A DNA stretch of 5,733 nt from an uncultured Ruminococcus sp. Its GTDB lineage: Bacteria; Bacillota; Clostridia; UBA1212; UBA1255. The notes under the pieces were generated by a model. It saw only the letters and a program-made list of their open reading frames with translations, was not told the origin of the DNA and did no database searches. Where the stretch lies: positions 1-5,733 of the forward strand of contig CACZOW010000357.1 in assembly GCA_902782885.1 (NCBI GenBank), in the 5' to 3' direction. Made by a program: the position numbers and the translations under genes. The number at the start of each line of letters is the position of its first letter. Positions within the stretch are counted from its first letter, which is position 1. Positions 1 to 5,717 of the stretch are shown here, one piece after another.

Positions 1-435
1 AGCCGCAAATGGCAAAAAAGAAAATTGCGGCTACACCTTTGCCCCGATCCTGTAGCCGCAAATCGCAAAAAAAGGATTTGCGGCTACATCTTTGCCCTGA
101 TCCTGTAGCCGAAAATCGCAAAAAAAGGAATTGCGGCTACACCTTTGCCTCGAAACTGTAGCCGCAAATCGCAAAATAAGGGATTGCGGCTACACCTTTG
201 CCTCGAAACTGTAGCCGCAAATCGCAAAATAAGGGATTGCGGCTACACCTTGGCCCTGATCCTGCAGCCGCAAATTGCAAAACAATGAATTGCGGCTACA
301 CATTAGCCCCGATCCTGTAGCCGTAAATCGCAAAAAAAGGAATTGCAGCTACATCTTTGCCCCGATCCTGTAGCCGCAAATCGCAAAAAAAGGAATTGCG
401 GCTACACCTTCGCCCTGATCCTGTAGCCGCAGATC
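1..435. repeat. Tandem array of 53-bp palindromic units (8 units plus degenerate ninth)
   Basis: Units start at 51, 104, 157, 210, 263, 316 and 369, always 53 bp apart. The first unit is truncated by the window edge (its arm begins before position 1), and a ninth decays after about 435. Each unit has a left arm TGTAGCCGCAA, an A-rich centre of about 16 bp, a right arm TTGCGGCTACA and a spacer of 15 bp resembling CCTTTGCCCCGATCC. Right arms lie at 25-35, 78-88, 131-141, 184-194, 237-247, 290-300, 343-353 and 396-406. Arms are more conserved than centres or spacers. Unit 2 has the longest stem, 14 bp (51-64 with 75-88). No credible coding sequence was found on either strand, so this stretch is treated as non-coding. 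The array probably continues upstream of the window. I do not recognise it as a named repeat family, and its function is unknown. Confidence 0.95.
130..251. repeat. Recent tandem duplication inside the array
   Basis: The sequence 130-198 is identical to 183-251, giving 69 bp of perfect identity at an offset of exactly one unit (53 bp). It covers the variant spacer CCTTTGCCTCGAAAC, present only at 142-156 and 195-209, and the variant centre GCAAAATAAGGGA, present only in the units starting at 157 and 210. The other units differ from one another at several places. This indicates that one unit was copied recently, by slippage or unequal recombination, and that array length is likely variable between strains. 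Confidence 0.9.
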
Positions 436-495
436 AAAACTCACTGATAACCACCATTTACTCAAGAAGCAAGCCTCATTTACCCAAGCAAAAAG

Positions 496-524
496 TTGAC
501 ACCGACCCGTGCGGCTGATATGAT
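496..524 (+). promoter_or_regulatory. Sigma-A (sigma-70 type) promoter, extended -10
   Basis: A perfect -35 box TTGACA lies at 496-501. A 17-bp spacer separates it from the -10 box TATGAT at 519-524, which has one mismatch to TATAAT. A TG dinucleotide at 516-517, one base before the -10, makes it an extended -10 promoter. Transcription should begin near 530-532, giving a leader of roughly 110 nt before the ATG at 642. It points toward the surface-protein gene and is the only obvious promoter seen between the repeat array and that gene. The array ends about 60 bp upstream of the -35 box. Confidence 0.85.
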
Positions 525-564
525 ATATCTGATGCTGCGAAAAATCAGGAATGCGGCAGGATCC

Positions 565-581
565 GGGCGCGGTTGGCGCCC
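565..581 (+). promoter_or_regulatory. GC-rich stem-loop in the 5' leader
   Basis: GGGCGC (565-570) pairs with GCGCCC (576-581) around the 5-nt loop GGTTG. GCA (556-558) and TGC (582-584) could extend it across a bulge. It lies about 35 nt after the predicted transcription start and about 45 nt before the Shine-Dalgarno sequence. No U-run follows, so it is not an intrinsic terminator. It may stabilise the mRNA or act as a binding site. I do not recognise a riboswitch class here. Confidence 0.45.
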
Positions 582-627
582 TGCAAATGGTCGGAACGGT
601 TTCAAGTTTTATATTGTTACGCAATGC

Positions 628-635
628 GGGAGGAA
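628..635 (+). promoter_or_regulatory. Shine-Dalgarno sequence deciding the ATG at 642
   Basis: GGGAGGAA at 628-635 is strongly complementary to the 16S rRNA 3' end. Its GGAGG core ends 8 nt before ATG 642. The alternative in-frame starts at 573 (TTG) and 624 (ATG) have no comparable site. They would also place polar, charged residues before a signal peptide that otherwise begins cleanly at 642. Confidence 0.9.
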
Positions 636-641
636 ATTATT

Positions 642-749
642 ATGGCTAAAGGAAGATCGTTGTTTTTAAAAATCTTCGGCGCCTGCGCACTCGCGCTGCT
701 CGCGCTTTTGGTGATCACTGCTGCGTTGCCGCCTTCTCCGGCAAAGGCA
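642..749 (+). other. Sec signal peptide (residues 1-36)
   Basis: The basic N-region contains K3, R5 and K10. A hydrophobic core rich in Ala and Leu spans residues 11-29, and a Pro-containing C-region ends in A-K-A (34-36), a signal peptidase I site. Cleavage after A37 is also possible. Cys15 sits at the beginning of the hydrophobic core, not at its end, so it is not a lipoprotein cysteine. Confidence 0.9.
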
Positions 750-3700
750 GCTCCCTCGAATCTGAGAGGCTCCGGAACGTTCGGCGACCCGTATCTGGTG
801 GAAACGCCCGCAGAACTGCAATTGCTGTCCTCGGAAGTAAACGGCGGCAATGATTTCTATGGAATGCTGATTATCCTCATGAAGGATATCAGCATGAGCG
901 GCGTTACCTCATGGGAGCCGATCGGGACTGAATCCAATCCTTTCAAAGGCACATTCGACGGCAGCGGACACAGCGTGTCCGGATTGACGTTTTCCGACGG
1001 AACGCGCGACTTCGCCGGATTGTTCGGTCAAAATGCCGGAACCGTGACGAACCTGACGCTGAACGCATCGATAAGCGGCAAAGATATCGTCGGCGGCATC
1101 GCGGCCCGCAATGCAGGAGCAAGCCTGATCTCGAACTGTACTTTCAGCGGCTCGGTCAACGGTCAATCTAATGTCGGCGGCATCGCAGGCATCAATGAAG
1201 GTAAAATCGATAACTGCTTCAACGACGCGGCGGTAAACTGCGCGGAAAGAGGCGGCGGTATTGCCGGAACCACGTCCTGGGTCATCTCCAGCTGCACCAA
1301 CAGAGGCGTGATTAAGGGAAGTACAAAAATCGGAGGAATCGCCGGTGTGTGTGAAGGCGGAACCGTCACCGGATGCCTTAACGACAAGTATGCCGGCGTC
1401 ACGTCCGAATCCGCGGGGGGAGATACATATGCGGGAGGAATTGCCGGTGACGCAAAAGGAGAGATACTGTACTGCACAAATAAAGCGGCCGTCACCAGCA
1501 AGGGGCAGTGCACAGGCGGCATTGCCGGATACGGTTTTGCGCTGATCATTTCAGAGTGCGTAAATGAGGGCAGCGTAAACAGCGGCGGAAGCGAGCGGAC
1601 GGGAGGCATTGCCGGCGCGGCCAACGCAAGCGCAGGCACCCGCGGAAGCATTGCCAACTGCACCAACCGCGGCGCTGTTTCCGGCGGTTCAAAGACCGGA
1701 GGCATAGCCGGTACCGTTAGTTACTGCAACATAGAAAACAGCGTAAGCAGCAACGCGGTAAGCGGAAATGAGCGGACCGGAGGCATCGCAGGAGAACTGC
1801 ACTCAGGCGCAGGCGTCGATTCGTGCACCAATACCGGAAAGGTGACGGGTTCGACTTACGTTGGCGGTTTAACCGGCAAACAGGAACACAGCGGAGACGT
1901 GCTGAATTCAATTAATCGCGGTGACGTTAAAGGTTCCGGCGGATACGTCGGCGGAATAACCGGAAGCGCTGAGTATAACTACGCGGCCGGAATAGGTTCC
2001 AGCATCATCAGATACTGCACGAACAGCGGCGACGTGGAGGGCAATAGCCACACCGGAGGCATCGCCGGCTTCAGCAATGCCAATATTGGGGATTGCATAA
2101 ATCGCGGCGACGTAGACGGCGGAAAATACACGGCCGGAATCGTTGGTATTACGAATGATGGCGGAGATACGCTGAAGGACAATGTAAACGAGGGCAATAT
2201 AACCGGAACCAATGACGTCGGCGGCATTTGCGGATACCAGCAATCAAGCGCGATCGTTCATTGTCATAACAAGGGCGATGTAAAAGGTACACAGGACGTC
2301 GGAGGCATAATAGGTTTTAACAGGCCGATAGACGTCGGATGCACCATTAAATATTGCATAAATGACGGAGACGTTACCGCAACAGGTCCTCAGGACTCAG
2401 AAACGACCCTGGGAGGTATCGTTGGATACGGCAATGCTGTTTCCGTCATCGAATGCGGGAACACCGGTGATATCGAAGGCGAAGGTAAAAACGCAGGCGG
2501 TATCATCGGATATGCAAAAGGGGGAAGCATCACGGACTGCTATAACCGCGGTGCGGTTTACGGATACAGATACATAGGCGGTATCGTTGGCCACGCAAGA
2601 GAAACCGTTAAAGTAACGAGAAGCTACTGCTTTGCGCCGGATGATCATCCTAAATATTCTGGTCAGGACGGTATAGACTGCATTTATTATGAAGTCGGTT
2701 ATTACGGATACACAGGAGGTCTGGTCGGAAAACTATTCAACGGCGATACAGTACTAACTCTCAAAGACAATTACTGGTGGTGTGACTGCTCCGACTATGC
2801 TCTGGGCTGGGTAACCAAATTCGGGATACTCTCAGGAGACGGCTACGATTATTTCTACTATCAGAAGCGCTTTAAGGATCCGTCATATTTCAAAGGCTGG
2901 GATTTCAAAAACGTCTGGGTCGTGAAAGGCGACGCCCCGGTCAACCGCAGAGCGCAGAATATTGACCCCAAGGGCGGCATCGGCGGCGTTGGCGGCGCAG
3001 GCGGATCCGGAGCCGCGGTAGTGGAATATGTGACCCGAGTATATATCACCGATCTGAATGAATTTAAGGCATTCCGCGACAGCGTAAATAACGGCGAATC
3101 ATACCGGGGCGTCAGCGTTTTCCTTAAGAGCGATATCGATCTTGCCGGCGCCAACTGGACGCCTATCGGAGTCGAAAGTGAAAAACCGTTCTCCGGAGCT
3201 TTTTACGGAGAAAATCATTTTATCAAAGGTCTGAAAGTTGACAGCTCCGGCAACGGCGGCCTGTTCGGGTACATGAACGGCGGGTCGGTATACGATCTGT
3301 GGGTATACGGCAGCGTTAAGAGCAGCGGCTATAACGTGGGCGGTATTGCCGGTTACTGCAGCGGTTCGATCGAAAGATGTACTTTCGTCGGCGACGTTAC
3401 GTCTGCCCACATCGAGGGCAACGTCGGCGGTATTGCAGGCGGTATCGGAAACACCGGTATGGCTGGCAGGGTAGATGATTGTCTTCATGTCGGCAATGTT
3501 TCCGCCACGGGCGGTATTGTCGGCGGTGTCGTGGGCAACAAGACGTTTATTAACTTCAGTATGAACAATTGCCTGCACATAGGCAGCGTCACCGGGGGCG
3601 GAAATAAAGTCGGCGGTATCGTAGGTTCGGGCAACCAGATGCAGAATATCACGAATTGCTTTGCCGCGGCCGGATCTTCGTATGCTCCGTTTGGAAGTTA

Positions 3701-5717
3701 CTATGGCGCGGCTCCTGTAGGCTGCGGATTCCTCTCTGCCGATGAACTTATAAGTACGGAAAAGTTTAAATCTTCCGGCTGGAGTATCGATTTTGACGCC
3801 GGCTATACCTGGGGCATGGGCTGGGAGTACCCGGTGCAGCAGCAATTCTCTGAATATATCACGCTCGTACCGTTAAACGACAAAGATGATGCGCGAGTCG
3901 TATGGCTGCCGAAAACGGAGATGAAGGTCCCCGCTGCGTCATATACGCGCGACGGTTACGCGTTTGATTCCTGGAACACCGGGCGCGACGGCAGCGGTAC
4001 GAAGTATGTTGCCGGAAATGCTGTTCCGGCCAACGCCGTGCTTTACGGGCAATGGAATACCGTTGACTACACGATCACTTACACCGATACGGGAGAGGTG
4101 CAGCATTACAATATCGAAAGCACGGACCTGCTCGGGACCCGCCAGCGGGAGCACTACGCGTTTGATGGCTGGAAAGTTCTCAATTCTGACGGCAATTGGA
4201 CTGAGGGCGAGATCGCTGCCGGCGGCGAGCTGCTTACGGGCAGATTCGGCAACGTCCGCCTCGGCGCTGAATGGAGCGCGCTTCCGAAATATACGATCAC
4301 CTGGAAGATGGACAACGGCGCAGTGATCGACACGACCGTGGTCGAAGACGGTGTTTTGCCCGAGCACGCCGATGCGGTGAAACAGGGCACGGATGAATAT
4401 TCGTACGAATTCACGGGCTGGACGCCGGATATTGCCGCCGCGCAGGGCGACGCGGAATATACCGCGACGTTCAGAGAAGTCAAAAAATCCTACACGATAA
4501 CGTGGAAGAACGATGACGGTACGGTCATCGATACCACCACCGTCGAATACGGCGCAGTGCCCGCGCACGACGACGCGGTCAAGGCAAATACCGCGGAGTT
4601 CACGTACGAATTCGCGGGCTGGTCGCCTGAAGTTGTACAGGTCGCCGGCGACGCGGAGTACACGGCCACGTTCACGAGCACCAGAAATTCGTACACAATT
4701 ACGTGGAAAAATGAGGATGGTACGGTCATCGATACCACCACCGTCGAGTATGGCGCAGTGCCCGTGCATGAAGACGCGGTCAAGGCAAACACCGCGGAGT
4801 TTACATATGAGTTCGCTGGCTGGTCGCCTGAACCGCAGGCGGTCGTCGGCGAAGCGGCGTACACTGCGGTCTTCCTGAATACCAGAAATTCGTACAAAGT
4901 TACATGGAAAAATGACGACGGCACCGTAATAGACACTACTACCGTCGAGTACGGCGAAGTGCCTGAACACGAGCCGCCGGTAAAGGAAAATACCGCGGAA
5001 TTCACGTACACGTTTGCGGGCTGGCAGCCTGAGGTTGTCTCGGTCACAGGCGAAGCGGTGTACACTGCGCGGTTTACAGCTGAACGGAACTCCTACACCG
5101 TAACCTGGCTGGACGACGACGGCAGCGTGATCGATACGCAGACGGTCGAATACGGACAGATCCCGTCCCACGCGGATATGACTAAGAACGGCGATTCCTA
5201 CAACACGTATGAGTTTGCGGGCTGGTCTCCCGAGATCGTTGCGGTCACGGGCGAGGCATCGTACACGGCTGTATACACGGCGACAAAGAACGCGTACGAA
5301 GTGAGGGATGTCGACAAGCTAAGCTGGGCGAAGGGCAGCGGCGAGACTGTCACCGTTACGGTGATCCAGACCGGCGCGGAAGACAGATCTTTTGAGGACT
5401 TCACCGGTGTGGAAGCGGACGGCATCGTATTCGAGAAGGACCGCGACTACACTGTAACAAAGGGCAGCACGGTGGTCACATTTGCACCCGAGGCGCTGGA
5501 AAAGCTGGAGAAGGGCACGTACACGCTTACGTTCAACTTTGTCGGCGGCAATGCTTCCGTACCGCTTGAGATCATCGAGGAGACCCACGAACCTATCCCG
5601 CAGACCGGCGACGTCAACATAGCCCTGGTGCTGGTATTCGTATTGACCGGCGCCGCCGCGATCGCGTTCGTGATTGTCCGCGGCAAAAATCGTGCCGCAG
5701 CCGCGGCGAAGAACTGA
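642..5717 (+). CDS. Large GLUG-repeat / InlB B-repeat cell-wall-anchored surface protein (putative adhesin)
   Basis: This is a 1691-residue exported protein, likely displayed on the cell wall. Residues 1-36 form a Sec signal peptide: basic K3/R5/K10, hydrophobic 11-29, and a probable cut after AKA (34-36). Next come a cap (45-121), a GLUG solenoid of about 20 coils (123-724) with GGIAG and C-x-N-x-G-x-V motifs, an aromatic closing segment (to about 768), and a Gly-rich linker (778-790). A second cap (797-870) and about five GLUG coils (871-1010) follow. After these are two InlB-B/Flg_new-type repeats (1073-1140, 1143-1212), five 67-residue repeats (1217-1551), an X2-like Ig domain (1552-1647), IPQTG (1652-1656), a membrane helix (1659-1679) and the tail RGKNR. 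GLUG motifs also occur in IgA1-protease-like proteins, but no HExxH or other catalytic motif is visible, so adhesion or surface structure is the best inference. It appears monocistronic within this window. Only 16 bases follow the TGA, and they show no terminator. The start at 642 is set by the strong Shine-Dalgarno sequence. The domain layout is confident; the ligand is unknown. Confidence 0.96.
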   Translation: MAKGRSLFLKIFGACALALLALLVITAALPPSPAKAAPSNLRGSGTFGDPYLVETPAELQLLSSEVNGGNDFYGMLIILMKDISMSGVTSWEPIGTESNPFKGTFDGSGHSVSGLTFSDGTRDFAGLFGQNAGTVTNLTLNASISGKDIVGGIAARNAGASLISNCTFSGSVNGQSNVGGIAGINEGKIDNCFNDAAVNCAERGGGIAGTTSWVISSCTNRGVIKGSTKIGGIAGVCEGGTVTGCLNDKYAGVTSESAGGDTYAGGIAGDAKGEILYCTNKAAVTSKGQCTGGIAGYGFALIISECVNEGSVNSGGSERTGGIAGAANASAGTRGSIANCTNRGAVSGGSKTGGIAGTVSYCNIENSVSSNAVSGNERTGGIAGELHSGAGVDSCTNTGKVTGSTYVGGLTGKQEHSGDVLNSINRGDVKGSGGYVGGITGSAEYNYAAGIGSSIIRYCTNSGDVEGNSHTGGIAGFSNANIGDCINRGDVDGGKYTAGIVGITNDGGDTLKDNVNEGNITGTNDVGGICGYQQSSAIVHCHNKGDVKGTQDVGGIIGFNRPIDVGCTIKYCINDGDVTATGPQDSETTLGGIVGYGNAVSVIECGNTGDIEGEGKNAGGIIGYAKGGSITDCYNRGAVYGYRYIGGIVGHARETVKVTRSYCFAPDDHPKYSGQDGIDCIYYEVGYYGYTGGLVGKLFNGDTVLTLKDNYWWCDCSDYALGWVTKFGILSGDGYDYFYYQKRFKDPSYFKGWDFKNVWVVKGDAPVNRRAQNIDPKGGIGGVGGAGGSGAAVVEYVTRVYITDLNEFKAFRDSVNNGESYRGVSVFLKSDIDLAGANWTPIGVESEKPFSGAFYGENHFIKGLKVDSSGNGGLFGYMNGGSVYDLWVYGSVKSSGYNVGGIAGYCSGSIERCTFVGDVTSAHIEGNVGGIAGGIGNTGMAGRVDDCLHVGNVSATGGIVGGVVGNKTFINFSMNNCLHIGSVTGGGNKVGGIVGSGNQMQNITNCFAAAGSSYAPFGSYYGAAPVGCGFLSADELISTEKFKSSGWSIDFDAGYTWGMGWEYPVQQQFSEYITLVPLNDKDDARVVWLPKTEMKVPAASYTRDGYAFDSWNTGRDGSGTKYVAGNAVPANAVLYGQWNTVDYTITYTDTGEVQHYNIESTDLLGTRQREHYAFDGWKVLNSDGNWTEGEIAAGGELLTGRFGNVRLGAEWSALPKYTITWKMDNGAVIDTTVVEDGVLPEHADAVKQGTDEYSYEFTGWTPDIAAAQGDAEYTATFREVKKSYTITWKNDDGTVIDTTTVEYGAVPAHDDAVKANTAEFTYEFAGWSPEVVQVAGDAEYTATFTSTRNSYTITWKNEDGTVIDTTTVEYGAVPVHEDAVKANTAEFTYEFAGWSPEPQAVVGEAAYTAVFLNTRNSYKVTWKNDDGTVIDTTTVEYGEVPEHEPPVKENTAEFTYTFAGWQPEVVSVTGEAVYTARFTAERNSYTVTWLDDDGSVIDTQTVEYGQIPSHADMTKNGDSYNTYEFAGWSPEIVAVTGEASYTAVYTATKNAYEVRDVDKLSWAKGSGETVTVTVIQTGAEDRSFEDFTGVEADGIVFEKDRDYTVTKGSTVVTFAPEALEKLEKGTYTLTFNFVGGNASVPLEIIEETHEPIPQTGDVNIALVLVFVLTGAAAIAFVIVRGKNRAAAAAKN
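774..1004 (+). other. N-terminal cap of the first GLUG solenoid (residues 45-121)
   Basis: The segment reads GTFGDPYLV, then a helix-like stretch with AELQLLSSEVN, then KDISMSG, then W-x-P-I-G at 91-95, then F-K-G-T-F-D-G at 101-107. This is the usual entry to GLUG-repeat proteins: a helix followed by the first strands of a beta-solenoid. It aligns along its length with residues 797-870 of the same protein, so it marks the start of a module that occurs twice. Confidence 0.8.
1008..2813 (+). repeat. First GLUG beta-solenoid, about 20 coils (residues 123-724)
   Basis: About 20 degenerate coils of roughly 25-37 residues follow a pattern of V/T-G-G-I-A-G, a variable turn, I-x-x-C-x-N-x-G-x-V, then G-S/N/T. 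Motif copies begin with FAGLFG at residue 124 and VGGIA at 150, and continue to YTGGLVG at 690. This matches the Pfam GLUG motif family, which I place by recognition and have not searched. Coil length varies through inserted loops, for example at 246-262, 328-336 and 444-455, where binding surfaces could lie. Cysteine recurs at one fixed register in most coils. Such repeats are expected to form a rigid, elongated beta-helix outside the cell. Confidence 0.85.
2655..2945 (+). other. Aromatic- and Cys-rich closing segment of solenoid 1 (residues 672-768)
   Basis: Residues 672-760 hold 13 Tyr, 5 Trp and 6 Phe, about 27 percent aromatic, together with Cys680, Cys714 and Cys716 in a C-D-C motif. 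The stretch overlaps the last solenoid coil and ends in a G-W-D-F-x-x-V-W pattern and a Pro (766), which resembles the usual exit cap of GLUG modules. The aromatic density exceeds what a simple cap needs, so it may be a carbohydrate- or protein-binding face. That role is inference. Confidence 0.6.
2970..3011 (+). other. Gly-rich linker between the two GLUG modules (residues 777-790)
   Basis: Ten of the 14 residues from K777 to G790 are Gly, with Ala, Ser, Val and Ile interspersed. The coding DNA is a short run of GGCGG-like triplets. It separates the first solenoid's exit cap from the second module's entry cap and should act as a flexible hinge. Confidence 0.8.
3030..3671 (+). repeat. Second GLUG module: cap plus about 5 coils (residues 797-1010)
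   Basis: Residues 797-870 repeat the entry cap, with N-W-T-P-I-G at 838-843 and F-S-G-A-F-Y-G at 850-856. GLUG coils follow, starting at GGLFG 872, VGGIAG 899, VGGIAG 928, GGIVGG 957 and VGGIVG 990. The register cysteines are C913, C947, C977 and C1006. The module closes with a segment containing G-W-S-I-D-F (1046-1051) and W-x-Y-P (1061-1064), the counterpart of the first module's exit. It is a shortened paralogue of the first module. Confidence 0.8.
3858..4277 (+). repeat. Two InlB-B / Listeria-Bacteroides-type repeats (residues 1073-1140 and 1143-1212)
   Basis: The first copy has the diagnostic pattern R-D-G-Y-A-F-D-S-W-N-T, then D-G-S-G-T-K-Y, then A-V-L-Y-G-Q-W. The second has Y-T-I-T-Y-T-D-T-G, then H-Y-A-F-D-G-W-K, ending in L-G-A-E-W. 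These fit the Flg_new/InlB B-repeat family, small beta-grasp-like domains common in stalks of Gram-positive surface proteins. They are more divergent than the five repeats that follow. Confidence 0.75.
4290..5294 (+). repeat. Five tandem 201-bp / 67-residue surface repeats (residues 1217-1551)
   Basis: Copies start at 4290, 4491, 4692, 4893 and 5094, each exactly 201 bp with no gaps. The consensus is Y-T-I-T-W-K-N-D-D-G-T-V-I-D-T-T, then V-E-Y-G, V-P-x-H, N-T-A-E-F-T-Y-E-F-A-G-W-x-P-E, then G-E-A-x-Y-T-A-x-F and R-N-S. Copies 2 and 3 are the most alike: 29 bp are identical (4518-4546 and 4719-4747). The first and last copies are the most divergent. The repeats are acidic, Thr-rich and free of Cys. 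They belong to the divergent InlB B-repeat-like group often found before sortase anchors, and likely form a spacer stalk of variable length. Confidence 0.9.
5295..5582 (+). other. X2-like Ig domain before the anchor (residues 1552-1647)
   Basis: The pattern G-I-V-F-E-K-D-R-D-Y-T-V, then S-T-V-V-T-F-A-P-E-A-L-E-K-L, then G-T-Y-T-L-T-F-N-F and a final strand S-V-P-L-E-I resembles the X2 (CBM_X2-like) immunoglobulin-fold modules of Clostridia surface and cellulosome proteins. The assignment is from recognition of the strand pattern and may be a related Ig-like family. It is placed between the 67-residue repeats and the anchor, so it is probably structural. Confidence 0.6.
5595..5714 (+). other. 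Sortase sorting signal: IPQTG, membrane helix, basic tail (residues 1652-1691)
   Basis: IPQTG at 1652-1656 is a variant of LPXTG with Ile in the first position, followed by D. A hydrophobic helix (1659-1679) and the positive tail R1680-G-K-N-R1684 come next, then an Ala run and K1690-N1691. This three-part order is diagnostic for sortase-mediated anchoring to peptidoglycan. No sortase gene is in the window. Confidence 0.9.

Noticed and set aside
1..435. CRISPR array
   Set aside because: The repeat-plus-spacer look is superficial. The 15-bp spacers are too short and are homologous to one another, two being identical, rather than unique. No cas gene is present.
1..435. Series of intrinsic terminators
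   Set aside because: On neither strand is the stem followed directly by a T-run. The A/T-rich tract lies in the loop. The arms may slow polymerase, but the terminator pattern is missing.
349..624. 91-residue open frame on the - strand across the array end and promoter
   Set aside because: It overlaps the end of the array, the promoter and the leader, and the protein resembles no family I recognise. It is probably a chance frame.
573..641. Upstream TTG (573) or ATG (624) as the true start of the large gene
   Set aside because: They lack a good Shine-Dalgarno sequence and would put a charged extension before the signal peptide. ATG 642 has GGGAGGAA at ideal spacing.
672..695. Lipoprotein lipobox ending at Cys15
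   Set aside because: F-G-A-C lies at the beginning of the hydrophobic core, not its end, and the signal ends with a normal A-K-A site. The protein also carries a sortase anchor.
3939..5171. 410-residue open frame on the - strand opposite the B-repeats
   Set aside because: It mirrors the periodicity of the sense repeats and is rich in Arg and Val with no family pattern. It arises because the periodic, GC-rich sense codons leave few antisense stops. The same applies to the - strand frames at 3099-3845 and 4490-5065.
642..5717. IgA1-protease-like peptidase, suggested by GLUG motifs
   Set aside because: No HExxH zinc motif or other protease signature is present. H-E pairs in the C-terminal repeats are not followed by a matching His.
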